Below are positions 43,312-53,309 of a stretch of 64,000 bases of DNA, piece by piece. Both the position numbers and the translations under genes were made by a program. Under the pieces are notes generated by a model, which saw only the letters and a list, made by a program, of their open reading frames with translations, made no database searches and was not told the origin of the DNA. Each line of letters starts with the position of its first letter. Within the stretch, counting starts at the first letter, position 1. Source of the stretch: Tritrichomonas musculus (lineage: Eukaryota; Parabasalia; Tritrichomonadida; Tritrichomonadidae); the NCBI GenBank assembly GCA_039105265.1, contig JAPFFF010000009.1:4898001-4962000 (forward strand), written 5' to 3'.

Positions 43312-46300
43312 ATGAGTTTTACGATTTTTTCTAAATTTGAAACAACTGCAAAACATAAATTTAAAGGAAATAATGCCCTTGCAAACATTGCTATTGCCAA
43401 ATTTCTTGAACAATCCTGTCAACAAATATCACATTCGAAACATTCAAATATATTTGCGATATTTCATACAAAATCAAGTAGGTTAAATTATATAGCATCA
43501 GAATTGGTTCTCCAATATTTAGAAAAACGAGGAATGAAAATTACTATTCAGTGTGCTAACAACGAAACACGCTCAAAATATTTTAGAAAGCATAGTGACA
43601 AATGGATCCAACGTGAATTGCATTTAAGAACAAGATTAGATTTATTTTGTATTCTTATTTCAGATCGTAAAAAAAAAGTGATTTCAACAAATGTCTTAAA
43701 ATCTCCTAAAACCGCACACAATGTCCATGATGATCAATACAGAAATTCTAAAAAGAAAAATCAATTTTCTTTTGAAAATAAAAATGGTGATGGTAATTCG
43801 TCATCATTTATTACACCATCGCCAACCCCATCTCCATCTCCAAAAAATTCTCGTATTGTTGAATATACAACTGCTAATAGTTCAAAACGCAATGTTAACA
43901 AATCACCAAAATCTCAGGAATGGCCAATTTATTTAAGCTCATCGAGTTCAAAGAATTCTGATTCAAAAAGTGCTCCGACTTCTCCCAACAAAAATGAATC
44001 ACCTAAAACGAAATCAAAGAATTCGAAATTTTTAAATGTTACTGAAATTTCAACTGAAAATCAATTTTATTACCAAAAAAAAGTAGTTAACGAGTTTGAT
44101 GATATAAACCCTCTTGATGAAGGAAACTCTTCTGACAATACTTCAACTAAAACGCCAAATGGGAGCATACTTTTATCAACAGATTCAGATGACAATACTC
44201 CAAATAACAGCGGTATAAATAGTAGCAATAATAACAAAAAAAGCCCTAGTAAAAAAAATAGCACTGATAATAATATTAATCTGAATATAAAATCTTCTCT
44301 TCGGCACTCACCAAAAACAAATGATTCTGAATCAGAAACCACAAGTGAAAACTATTCTGGAAGAGATAGATATTCTGTTTCTGAAGCCGTAACATATCGA
44401 ACAAATAGTGTAACTGATAAATCTCAAATTCCACGTTTCCTTCAACTTAAGAAAAAAACTCAAAAAATAGAAATGTCAAGCAGCAGCCCACCAAACAAAG
44501 AAAGGCAGGTAAGTTTTGCAGATCAACAAAATCCAGTTCAACCTATCTTAAAAAATGTCACTTTCAACAAAAACAAAAGTTCAAATGATAATAAAAAGTT
44601 TTCTGCTGAATTTGACAAGCAAAACAATAGTTCAAAAATAGATCAGCCATCATCATTAATCAATTCACAAAAAAACGTTAATAAAGCAGCCATAAATATA
44701 CCAAATGAAGGTAATGAAAAAATAAATGAGAACAAAGCTAACCTTTCAAGACAAATAGATCAAAATTCGAAGCAAAGTGAATCAGATGAAGATCATATAC
44801 CAAAAGTTCAAGATAACAACGATGTTCAAAAGCATAGACGTTCACGAGAAGGTAGAAAAAGAGTCAGACTATCTAAAAACATGCCACCGAAAAATAAGCC
44901 AATTGATGATGCTGATGAATATGATATAGAATTTTTGAAAGAAATAATGAGTGAAAAGACGAGAAGTGGACGAAAAGAGAAATATGAAATCTACAAGCAA
45001 AAGACCGAGTCAATCAAAGTAGATGAAAACACCAAAACGAAAGAAATCAAAGAAATCATCACAAAAACGATAAAAATCAACGAAAGCAAAGAAAACAAAG
45101 AAGAAAATGATGCAGAAAATGATGTTTTTTATTTCCAAGAACAATCAAGCGAGGGTGACTGGGATAAAATAGCTAACAGCGAAAGTTGTTCAGATTTAGA
45201 AAATCCAAACATCAGCAACAAATTCATCAAGAAAAGCAAGCACAACAACAACAGCAACAGTGACAGTTTCATTGATGGTGAATATGACAGCGATACAAGC
45301 AATGTCATTGAAAGAAGCTCACAAGTTAGAGTAACCACTAAAAAAGTCAAAAAGAATCGAAGTGAAAAACAAAAAAATGTCAATTTGTCGTTTGATGACA
45401 ATTGTTTCTATTTTGAGAAGCAATCAAACGATACTGAAAATTCAGTTGACATTGGTGTTGAAGTTAAATTAGATTCAGAAAATAAATCTCAAACTTCTCA
45501 TGATCTTTTGGAAATTGAAGAAGAAGAAGAAGAGGTTGGTTTTGAGAAAGAAAAACAGAATTTTTATTCAGTATCAGTTTCAATTTTGGGTGCAAAAAAT
45601 GTCATAAAAACGGATTTAATAAAAACTTGTGATCCATATTGCAAGGTCATCATACAAGATAATAAATTTGAAGATGAAAACGAAGAAGAAGATGATGATG
45701 TTTATAATGATAATAATGTAATAATTGAAATGCAAACAAAAGTTGCTGAAGATACACAAAATCCCGAATGGAATGAGAAATTCACCTTCAATGTACAAAA
45801 TATTGAAGAAAAAGCCATTTCTTTCTTGATTTTCGATAAAGATGTAATTGGATCTGATAAGTTGTTAAATTCACTGAAAGTTCCTCTGTCTAAATTTGAA
45901 AATTCAAGTGAAGAAGCGAATGAGTGGATGACAATGAAATCCAAAATGCAAATTGGAACTCTTACTGATCTTCATTTGAATATAAAAATGACGCCTGAAT
46001 TCGGTTCATTAGATGATATCAATTTTGATACTGTAAATAAAATTGAATTGGAATCTAATGATGCAACTAAAAGCGCCAAAGATGAGCAAATGTTTGATAT
46101 TGAAGAAGATGGAAATGAGGCCAATTTAATTGATGCAGATGATGCAAATAATGAAGAAGAAAGTGAAATTGATAAGGATATAGTTGTCAATACTAAAAGT
46201 GAAGAAGAAAGTGAAGTTGATTTAATTAATTCAATTGATATAAAAACTGAAGAAGAAAATGAAAATGAAGAGAACAAAAATGATGATAAAAATGAAGAGG

Positions 46301-46677
46301 AAAGTGAATTTGAGAATAATATTCAAAATTGGGTGATAAGCGACGAAGAAAATGAAACTGAAAATAATCTTAATAATAATGGAAAAAGTGAAGAAGAAGC
46401 TGACTTCGAGAAAAATGTACAAAATTGGGTCAAAAGTGATGAAGAAAGTGAAAATGAAATTAATAATGATATTCAGGAAAAAGAAGATGATGAAAATCAA
46501 TTTTTAATAGAAAATACAGAAAAAGAAAAAGAAAAAGATAGTAGTTTAAGTGAAAAAGAAAATGGAAAGCAAAATAATAAGCGCAATGGTTTAATAAAAT
46601 CTAACGATCAAAGTCATAGTGACAATGAATCAGATGATGAAAATATAATTAATATTGAAATTGATATCAATGTTTAA
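43312..46677 (+). CDS. C2-domain protein with long disordered Ser/Asn/Glu-rich regions
   Basis: The product has 1,121 residues and an initiator 14 bases upstream. Residues 1-120 form a compact, moderately basic region (MSFTIFSKFETTAKHKFKG start) that I do not recognise. Residues 120-740 are low-complexity Ser/Asn/Lys-rich sequence. A C2 domain lies at about 750-885: VSVSILGAKNVIKTDL, CDPYCKV, NPEWNEKFTF and FDKDVIGSDKLL keep the Asp positions normally used for calcium. An acidic insertion of about 15 residues (EDENEEEDDDVY) sits between strands. The tail (890-1121) is strongly acidic, with a repeated NWV-x-SDEE motif. Calcium-dependent membrane binding is inferred. The frame is intact. Confidence 0.8.
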   Translation: MSFTIFSKFETTAKHKFKGNNALANIAIAKFLEQSCQQISHSKHSNIFAIFHTKSSRLNYIASELVLQYLEKRGMKITIQCANNETRSKYFRKHSDKWIQRELHLRTRLDLFCILISDRKKKVISTNVLKSPKTAHNVHDDQYRNSKKKNQFSFENKNGDGNSSSFITPSPTPSPSPKNSRIVEYTTANSSKRNVNKSPKSQEWPIYLSSSSSKNSDSKSAPTSPNKNESPKTKSKNSKFLNVTEISTENQFYYQKKVVNEFDDINPLDEGNSSDNTSTKTPNGSILLSTDSDDNTPNNSGINSSNNNKKSPSKKNSTDNNINLNIKSSLRHSPKTNDSESETTSENYSGRDRYSVSEAVTYRTNSVTDKSQIPRFLQLKKKTQKIEMSSSSPPNKERQVSFADQQNPVQPILKNVTFNKNKSSNDNKKFSAEFDKQNNSSKIDQPSSLINSQKNVNKAAINIPNEGNEKINENKANLSRQIDQNSKQSESDEDHIPKVQDNNDVQKHRRSREGRKRVRLSKNMPPKNKPIDDADEYDIEFLKEIMSEKTRSGRKEKYEIYKQKTESIKVDENTKTKEIKEIITKTIKINESKENKEENDAENDVFYFQEQSSEGDWDKIANSESCSDLENPNISNKFIKKSKHNNNSNSDSFIDGEYDSDTSNVIERSSQVRVTTKKVKKNRSEKQKNVNLSFDDNCFYFEKQSNDTENSVDIGVEVKLDSENKSQTSHDLLEIEEEEEEVGFEKEKQNFYSVSVSILGAKNVIKTDLIKTCDPYCKVIIQDNKFEDENEEEDDDVYNDNNVIIEMQTKVAEDTQNPEWNEKFTFNVQNIEEKAISFLIFDKDVIGSDKLLNSLKVPLSKFENSSEEANEWMTMKSKMQIGTLTDLHLNIKMTPEFGSLDDINFDTVNKIELESNDATKSAKDEQMFDIEEDGNEANLIDADDANNEEESEIDKDIVVNTKSEEESEVDLINSIDIKTEEENENEENKNDDKNEEESEFENNIQNWVISDEENETENNLNNNGKSEEEADFEKNVQNWVKSDEESENEINNDIQEKEDDENQFLIENTEKEKEKDSSLSEKENGKQNNKRNGLIKSNDQSHSDNESDDENIINIEIDINV

Positions 46678-46786
46678 AATATAATAAAATGTTTTCTTTT
46701 CTTTTTTACTTCTATATCTAATGGAAATTATTTATAATATTAAAATGAAAAATTGAAGACAATGTTCTTCCAATTTCGATAATTAG

Positions 46787-47509
46787 TTAGCGTAGTACAA
46801 AAGCATAAAGAGGAAGTAAATCTTCACCCCAATCTGGCTGTAATAAATTTTCAACAACTGTTAAGCCTGCTTTTTCAAATAGTGCTAAGTATGATTCATG
46901 TGATCTTGCAAAAGAGTGATCATCAGGATTCCAATATGCCAGAGACTTATCAGGATCGTTTGGAAATCCATTTTCTTTAACAAATATTTTTCCATATCTC
47001 TTTAAATGATTTTTACAATCTTTTAACAATTTAATAGCATCATCATCTGTTAGATACATAAGTGTCCATTGGATCCAAAAGCAGTCATATTTGGTGGTTG
47101 CTTTCCATTCTTGTGCGCCAATTGGATATAAATTTAATTTAACACGGTCTCCAAAATCTTTTTGTGCAAAATCAAGAAATTCTTTAACTGGATCAATAAG
47201 GTCAATTTCTTGGAAATATTCTATAAGTAAATTTTTAGTAATTCGCCCAATTCCTGCTCCAAATTCAGCGCAATGTTGATTTCCAAGATTATGGCCTTTT
47301 ACTTGTCTGTCAAGTATTGCTCGCGAAAACGTTATGTCGGTATCGTGTGTATATGTAAACCCGTCAAGCATTCCTGCATTACTTTTTTCTTGTTTACGCC
47401 AAAAATCAGCTCCGACCAAATAAAACTTATCACCATAGTAGTTTGAAACATCTTCTGGTCTAAAAAGTCCTTCTTCTTTATATGGATCACTACTATAAAA
47501 CATTCCCAT
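46787..47509 (-). CDS. NTMT1: Alpha-N-terminal protein methyltransferase (NTMT1/Tae1 type)
   Basis: The product has 240 residues, close to the usual length. The SAM-binding motif I reads AEFGAGIGRITKNLL, which matches the family's GAGIGRITK signature. The substrate-side motif DCFWIQWTLMYLTDDD corresponds to the family's WIQW-x(4)-LTD, and the C-terminus ends LYAFVLR. The enzyme is expected to methylate the exposed alpha-amine of proteins starting Xaa-Pro-Lys after Met removal. No targeting signal is visible. It is divergent from the membrane-protein gene at 47617, with a 107-bp shared promoter. The start is MGMFYSSD; a second Met two codons on is equally possible. Confidence 0.88.
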   Translation of the reverse strand: MGMFYSSDPYKEEGLFRPEDVSNYYGDKFYLVGADFWRKQEKSNAGMLDGFTYTHDTDITFSRAILDRQVKGHNLGNQHCAEFGAGIGRITKNLLIEYFQEIDLIDPVKEFLDFAQKDFGDRVKLNLYPIGAQEWKATTKYDCFWIQWTLMYLTDDDAIKLLKDCKNHLKRYGKIFVKENGFPNDPDKSLAYWNPDDHSFARSHESYLALFEKAGLTVVENLLQPDWGEDLLPLYAFVLR

Positions 47510-47616
47510 ATGTTTTAAATTTTTGTACGATTATCTATGGTCAATTTTAAGTCAATTTATTAAAATTTTCTTGAAACTTTTTAATAAGATTACGTTTAAA
47601 AAAATAAAATAAAAAA

Positions 47617-48210
47617 ATGAGGAATCAGAAAGTTCGCTATGTTCGGCAACCAATTAGAAGAGATCCTCTCAAAATATCTTTATTAATGGGCAAGATAATT
47701 ATTATTTTAGGTAATATTGGTGTTTTTGTTCAAGCTGCTTTTGCAGGATTTTCTCTTTTTATTATAATATGCGATTATGCACTGTTGTCAGATTACCAAT
47801 TTATGAGTTATTATTCCAAAATTTCGCCTTCAATTAATTTTCTTAATATTTATATATCAGTTATTAGTTGTATTATTAACACAACTTACACAACATTCTG
47901 TTGGATTTTAGTACCGCGCCTTTATCTTAATATTATATTAACTGCTTGCATTGCTGTCAGTATTGTTACGCTTATTCTTTCATTAACAAACATTAAAATA
48001 TCTCAAATTTTTTATGCAATGTCTCAAAGGCAGTCAGATTGGTTTAAAAATCCTGATTTTGATCACAACGGTAATTGGAGGAGAAAAGCTTTCATTCCTT
48101 TTCAAACAAAAGAGATGATTCGATGTATTCTGTATTTTATTCAAGCCCTTTTATATATATATGGGCATCAATTTACAAATTATACACTTATTAAGCAGTT
48201 TGACCTTTGA
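47617..48210 (+). CDS. Four-helix integral membrane protein, unknown
   Basis: The product has 197 residues. A basic N-terminus (MRNQKVRYVRQPIRRDP) precedes hydrophobic segments at about 21-52, 72-96, 100-125 and 165-188. The loop after the third contains SQRQSDWFKNPDF. I do not recognise a family. The positive N-terminus suggests the N-terminus is cytosolic. The frame is intact and the ATG follows an A-rich leader with no clear initiator. Confidence 0.65.
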   Translation: MRNQKVRYVRQPIRRDPLKISLLMGKIIIILGNIGVFVQAAFAGFSLFIIICDYALLSDYQFMSYYSKISPSINFLNIYISVISCIINTTYTTFCWILVPRLYLNIILTACIAVSIVTLILSLTNIKISQIFYAMSQRQSDWFKNPDFDHNGNWRRKAFIPFQTKEMIRCILYFIQALLYIYGHQFTNYTLIKQFDL

Positions 48211-48482
48211 AGCACATGACTGTGTGAAAAGATTTTTTGTTTGAATTTATATATAAGGGATTTATTCCTACATCATATATATGGATAATTTATTCTAATT
48301 GATGAATAAAAATTCTCAATTTTTAGAATTTATTTTCTGAATTTTGATTTAAAAAAAGATATATAATAAAAGAAAATTATGGATCTAGATGATTAATGGT
48401 GCTAATTATTATGATCATATTGGAAACTAATAGCTTCTAGTTATACAAAAGACTTGTAGGAAAAAAAATAATAAAAAAACTA
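48211..48482. other. Spacer between a membrane-protein gene and tRNA-Trp
   Basis: No gene seen. The right end supplies the T-rich 3' trailer of the tRNA on the minus strand. Confidence 0.5.
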
Positions 48483-48554
48483 TGAGGCCGAAGGGAGTCG
48501 AACCCCCAACCTTGAGATCTGGAGTCTCACGCAATACCATTATGCTACAGCCCC
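48483..48554 (-). tRNA. tRNA-Trp (CCA)
   Basis: The 72-base gene has acceptor GGGGCTG paired with CGGCCTC (with G-U pairs), an A discriminator, anticodon arm TGAGA-CTCCAGA-TCTCA with anticodon CCA, and a standard T-arm GGGGGTTCGACTCCC. A T-run lies just downstream of the 3' end. No intron, no encoded CCA. Confidence 0.94.
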
Positions 48555-48864
48555 TTCATTATCTTAAAAAAAATTATTATATTTAAATAATCTTTCGAAT
48601 ATGAATCTGAATTTCTGGTTCCTTTATTATTTATGAGTAATTCATTGATGTGATATTTAAATCAGTTAAAATAATTAATTTGATAGATATTTAATGATAA
48701 TTTATCAAAAAACTATTTGAATATTGATATAAATAAAGCCCCAAAAAAATTGAACCAAAATTTTAAAATTTCACAAAATCTCATTGAAAATTTTCATTAA
48801 TCTATAGAAATTTAAAAAAAACGAATTCATAATTGTATTTAAATTTTTGAATAACAAAATTTAT
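48555..48864. other. Intergenic DNA
   Basis: AT-rich spacer between the tRNA-Trp 5' end and the next protein gene. No gene seen. Confidence 0.5.
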
Positions 48865-50232
48865 ATGAACGATTTTTCTGGTGAAGATAAAGGATCGCCT
48901 GAACTACGCAAATTAAACTTCCAAGTTATATCTAATCCTCCACTTAATGAAGTTCTTAAAAATCCCAATATAGTACAACTTTTTCAAAATAAGTCAAGCA
49001 TCTTAATTCAATATATGACCAAACATGTTCACGAGCTATTTCAGATTGCTTTATCGCCAATTCTTTCGGTTGATTCATTGAATCCGCTTGATGCTTTGTA
49101 TATTTTATGCACAACAAATTATAATAATCCAATGTTAGAAATCATTCTCGATGATTCAACTTTTACACGAGAGTTATCAGTTATAATAAATACGCCTGAT
49201 GTTGATGAAGAGATCGTTAGCCGCCTTGCAACACTTACTTTTGTTGCTTTTCGAACATTTCCGTTAAAAGCAATTAACTCGTGCTGGTTCTTAAGCTCAT
49301 TTATGCCATTTGTCAAAAACTCAAATGTGTGTTCACTCATAATCAAATTATGTGACTATGATCAATTTTGTGAAAGAACCAAAGTGATCTCAAAATGGCT
49401 AAAGAAATATGGACTAGCAGAAGATGTCATCAATGAGTTATCTAAAATCAATTACAATCGAAAAATTTCTGAAGAAGAAAAATATGCAGATTCTGAAGTT
49501 ATTAAACTGTTGTCTTTATATCAGATAATCATTCATTCAACCAAAAATCCAATTTTAGCAGATTCATTTAAAACAGAAAGCATGGTTTCTTCATTATCAC
49601 AGACGTTTCTTGTTCAGCCGCACTTCTTAACTGGTAAAAGGTATGAAGCCATCAGCTCTATAGCGAACGATAGTAATGTTTCATTGATTTCACCTTTGGT
49701 TGCAAATGCAGTATCAATGTTATATACACCGCATACAGGACCAACTCAAAGCGTGGTAGAAGCTATCCGATTCATAACACATATATCAGAAATATCGGCT
49801 AGTGTCTCAGAGTATTTGAAAGAAACACAATTATATTCGGTATTACTCCGATATGCCATCCAATTTCCAAATGCTACCTTTTTACATATAGCTTTTCGTG
49901 ATTTTGTATTGATGTCATTTAACAACTCGGTTCTCTGTCAAATTGCATTAGACCAATACTTACAAATTCTCATGGCCGAAGCAAGAATGCGTTCTTATGG
50001 TGCTTGCGCTCTCGTTGCATCATTTTATGAAATTTTACTCTTCATTCAAAAAAGAAGGAAGAAAAACGAATTATTGAATGATTGTCTCAAAAAGTCAAAA
50101 TTTAAAAAAGATTATTTGCTGTTTGAAAAGGAGTATGTTAAAAAGTTTAAGAAGAAAATCAATGCTGAATACGGAGGAAAGATAGAAAATCAGCTTTTGA
50201 GCACCATACCTCATAATCCTTATATTGATTAA
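48865..50232 (+). CDS. Helical armadillo-like protein, perhaps SAPS-related
   Basis: The product has 455 residues from the ATG at 48865 (MNDFSGEDKGSPELR); the open frame extends six codons upstream but without an ATG. It is almost entirely helical with Leu-rich repeated pairs (NPLDALYILCTTNYNNP; SRLATLTFVAFRTFP). The N-terminal pattern LNEVLKNPNIVQLFQNKSS resembles the start of SIT4-associated (SAPS/PP6R) proteins, where a short Leu-rich motif precedes the helical repeats. That resemblance is weak and a generic ARM-type fold is the safer call. A Lys-rich C-terminus follows. The frame is intact. Confidence 0.6.
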   Translation: MNDFSGEDKGSPELRKLNFQVISNPPLNEVLKNPNIVQLFQNKSSILIQYMTKHVHELFQIALSPILSVDSLNPLDALYILCTTNYNNPMLEIILDDSTFTRELSVIINTPDVDEEIVSRLATLTFVAFRTFPLKAINSCWFLSSFMPFVKNSNVCSLIIKLCDYDQFCERTKVISKWLKKYGLAEDVINELSKINYNRKISEEEKYADSEVIKLLSLYQIIIHSTKNPILADSFKTESMVSSLSQTFLVQPHFLTGKRYEAISSIANDSNVSLISPLVANAVSMLYTPHTGPTQSVVEAIRFITHISEISASVSEYLKETQLYSVLLRYAIQFPNATFLHIAFRDFVLMSFNNSVLCQIALDQYLQILMAEARMRSYGACALVASFYEILLFIQKRRKKNELLNDCLKKSKFKKDYLLFEKEYVKKFKKKINAEYGGKIENQLLSTIPHNPYID

Positions 50233-50502
50233 CTCATATGTTTGTTATATATATTAACTATGTTTTGTTTTTTAATAAAACTTTATGGTACTGAATGTAA
50301 TTTATCAACTTTTTATTTGTAGAAAAATACGCAAAATATTTTCAAAATATCATTATTTCTTCTTGTTAACAGAATGCTCTGTCCTTTTCCCTCAATATTT
50401 GGTATCATTATTATTATGGAATTTTAAATACTTGATATTCAAATAAAGATTAAAATCAAATTTTGATTATTCATATAGCAGTTTAATAGACCATAAATAA
50501 AT

Positions 50503-51480
50503 TTATTCTGTTTTAACTTTTAATTGAAAGAAATTCCAAACAAGAAACGCAAGTGCTGGTAGAAGGAGGGCTAAAACACCCCATGCCAGAATTTCTGATT
50601 GTCCAATTAATTGTTCTGGCATTTTTTGAGGAAAAGAAGGAACATGTATTTTTTTTAATATATTGGAAAGTGAATATGCACCAATAACTATTCTTTCATT
50701 GGTTATTTGTATGCATTTGTTATAATATTCATCACCTTTTACGATATTTTGATTAATTGATATTGAATAAACAGATGTATTCGCAATGTTTAGTGATTCT
50801 TGTGAAATCTTTTTGATATCGGAAGGAATACTAGTATTGGAAGGAACTGAAGCTCTTAATTCGTCAACTATTCGATCAATGTTTTGCCATTGAGTATTGT
50901 TATATGGGAGATACTCTTTAAATCTACCACAGCCACTTTCCCAAAAGTCATAAAGTGAAATATTATAACCATCATAGTTTATAAAAAATTTCTGGCCACT
51001 ATCATCACCATCTGGAAATAAAACTTGGCCTGTATTTTGATCTTTAAAATTGAAGAGTTCTGCGTTGTGAAGAGGAGAAAATAAATCAATGTAAAGGCCA
51101 AAAAAAGATTTAAATGCGAGAGTATATGACCACAAATCTGTTATTGTGTTTTTTGTAAGTGCGTTGTTTAATTGTGTTACTTCTGTGACAAGATCATCCT
51201 CGTTTGAATGCTTGTCTACATCATTATCTCCACGATTAATTGGATTTTTAACAAAACGCCAGTGATTAAATGTTTTGGTGTTTATTGGGGGAAGTTCAAC
51301 AGATGAAATCCAGGCTCCAACAATTGAATCCCTTTCTACTTTTTCGTCATTCATTTGCAAAACACTCCTAATTGATGTATGAGGACTATCTCCAACACGC
51401 CTAAATGCGATTTCTGTCGCTATTATATGAACTTGCTGATTCCATGAATAGCAAAAAGTCAAAAGCAGAGTGATAATCAT
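50503..51480 (-). CDS. S1/P1 nuclease-family membrane protein with altered zinc ligands
   Basis: The product has 325 residues. A signal peptide (MIITLLLTFCYS) would leave Trp13 as mature N-terminus, as in P1 nuclease where that Trp binds zinc; His18 matches P1 His6. Other kept ligands are the His in NHWRF and the Asp and His in IDLFSPLH. Aligned without gaps, the P1 segment DGYHDNLHSDWD corresponds to DGYNISLYDFWE, replacing His149 by Tyr and Asp153 by Glu. Asp45 appears as Ser (GAWISS) and His116 as Gly. Four of nine ligands are therefore changed and normal nuclease activity is doubtful. A transmembrane helix (WGVLALLLPALAFLVWNFF) and short basic tail end the protein, so it is a type I membrane protein. 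Confidence 0.8.
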   Translation of the reverse strand: MIITLLLTFCYSWNQQVHIIATEIAFRRVGDSPHTSIRSVLQMNDEKVERDSIVGAWISSVELPPINTKTFNHWRFVKNPINRGDNDVDKHSNEDDLVTEVTQLNNALTKNTITDLWSYTLAFKSFFGLYIDLFSPLHNAELFNFKDQNTGQVLFPDGDDSGQKFFINYDGYNISLYDFWESGCGRFKEYLPYNNTQWQNIDRIVDELRASVPSNTSIPSDIKKISQESLNIANTSVYSISINQNIVKGDEYYNKCIQITNERIVIGAYSLSNILKKIHVPSFPQKMPEQLIGQSEILAWGVLALLLPALAFLVWNFFQLKVKTE

Positions 51481-51574
51481 TTATTAATAACTTTTAATTT
51501 TAAAATTGCAAAATAAATCACTGAAATATTCTATTAATTCAATTATTGAGTATTTATTTGGTTATTAAATCTTG

Positions 51575-52006
51575 ATGGGAAACAAAAAAGATAAAAAATC
51601 AGACAAAAAAATTGATGAAGTCTCGCAAAATCTTGAAAGGAAACACTTTTATATTATGTTTACAATCGCATCTATTCTCTTTTCTGTTTTATTAGCTGGT
51701 ATCAACTCATCTCACTTAATTCTTTTTTATGTTTTTGAAAAACAGCCTTTTTTCCCACCAGGATGGAACCCATGGTATAATGTAATTTATGTCATTGGCT
51801 TTTATATGCTACTTTATTCTTATGTTTATGTAAAAAGCTATCAGATAGCAAAGAATAATCGAAATGATGGCATAACAGAAAATGATACATCTTCAACCAT
51901 TTTTATATATGTAGCGCTTTCTATATTTGCTTGTTCATTTGTATTGCATGTGTATACTGAATGGTTTATTCTTGATTATCAGCCCCCAAATTATATTTCT
52001 GATTAG
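51575..52006 (+). CDS. Three-helix membrane protein, unknown
   Basis: The product has 143 residues from the ATG at 51575 (MGNKKDKKSDKK). The basic N-terminus is followed by hydrophobic segments at about 27-48, 68-90 and 106-128, and a short acidic tail. Gly2 with a basic context could allow N-myristoylation, but Ser/Thr at position 6 is missing. No family is recognised. It is divergent from the S1/P1-like gene with a 94-bp spacer. Confidence 0.6.
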   Translation: MGNKKDKKSDKKIDEVSQNLERKHFYIMFTIASILFSVLLAGINSSHLILFYVFEKQPFFPPGWNPWYNVIYVIGFYMLLYSYVYVKSYQIAKNNRNDGITENDTSSTIFIYVALSIFACSFVLHVYTEWFILDYQPPNYISD

Positions 52007-52065
52007 CATTCCTTTATATTATGTTTTTTTTAATTTTAAAATTTGTTTTTGTATATTTTTATAAA

Positions 52066-53204
52066 GGGAAAATGCATTCTAGCCCCCATTTTTCATATCA
52101 CATTTCTTTTTGGGGGCTAAATGATTTTTTGTTTATTTTTTTATTGAAAGTTGTTTTTTAGCCCCCAATTTTTTTTATTCATAAGTGTTTTTCATCCCAT
52201 AGACTTTACATTTCGCAAGTATTTCCCAAAATATTTTTTCTTTGTAGCTCCTTTATGCATATAACTAAATAAATAAATAGAATTGGTTGAAAATAAAAAA
52301 GGATATTATTATTTATCTCTATTTATAGGTAAAAAGGACATCTTATCTCTTGAATTTAAATAGAAATAAAATGATTAAAGGTTTTATTGATAATATTTTC
52401 TCTATATATAATGTTTTGTTTAATCAAGGATTATATATTCTAAAAGTTTTTCTTGCGTTTTTGGTTATATATATGTAATTATTTTCGAATATCGTTTATT
52501 ATTTTATTCACCAAAGAATTTCTCTAGTTTTAATTATTTTTGTTGTTCATTAAAAAAAACTAAACGACTTTATTTTGCTTTTTCTAAACGATTTTTTTTA
52601 AATATTTTTGATAGTTTATATGGTCAAAATATTTTCAAAAAGTTTCTATTACAACCAAATATTCTCACAAAAATTTTGGTAATAAATGAAACACACTAAT
52701 TCTTATTTAGGATCAATTTAATTAAATTATTTAACGCAGCAGCATTTTCTTTTAGCCCAAAATGATCTTAAACTTAAACCAGACATTATACTTTCATATT
52801 TTTATAATGAATATGAAATATAATATTTTATTCATGTTAATATAAACACCAGCTTTATGGCTTTTTTTGAGATAATATATAATTTCCAGTATGAGTTAAT
52901 GATTCTTTCCCTTTTTATTCTATCTATCATTAAATAGTTTATCTTAATAAAGTAATAATCAAGAATTATTGATGTTTTTTAGAATTTTTCGTTTTATTTT
53001 TATCTTTATATGTTTTTTAACATATAACTTCCTTTTTTTTGCATTTATTTTATTTTAATATGCCTTTTTTGCTCTTTTTTTAAATTTAATTTACGATTAT
53101 TTTCAATTGAAAAAGTTTTCAAAAAAGTGGGGGCTAAAAAACACATTTTTACATTTTTTCCCCCATTTTTCCTTTCAATTTTTGGGGGCTAAAAAAAGTT
53201 CCCC
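52066..53204. mobile_element. TIR element with paired AGCCCCC motifs and 9-bp duplication
   Basis: The ends are GGGAAAATGCATTCTAGCCCCC (left) and, inverted, GGGGAACTTTTTTTAGCCCCC; each end also carries a second, inner copy of the AGCCCCC block (about 52114-52122 and 52160 on the left, about 53126-53160 on the right). Both sides are flanked by TTTTATAAA (52057-52065 and 53205-53213), a 9-bp direct duplication. The interior is AT-rich without a coding frame. Nine bases suggests a Mutator-like element, but the flank is low in complexity, so chance is possible. The element ends 105 bp before the VPS26 start codon. Confidence 0.7.
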
Positions 53205-53300
53205 TTTTATAAAATATAAAATAATTTCATTTCTTTTTCAGAAAATAAAATAGAAGTTTTTCAAAGGTTGCAACTTTTTGATATAAATAAATTCAAAAAA

Positions 53301-53306
53301 TCATTA
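53301..53306 (+). promoter_or_regulatory. Trichomonad-type initiator TCATTA
   Basis: TCATTA with its A at 53303 lies seven bases before the VPS26 ATG at 53310. It decides that ATG over a longer open frame starting at 53268. Confidence 0.65.
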
Positions 53307-53309
53307 TTG

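Noticed and set aside
46231-46500. Phe/Ile-rich frames on the minus strand within the C2-domain gene
   Set aside because: They are reverse shadows of Glu/Asn-rich codons.
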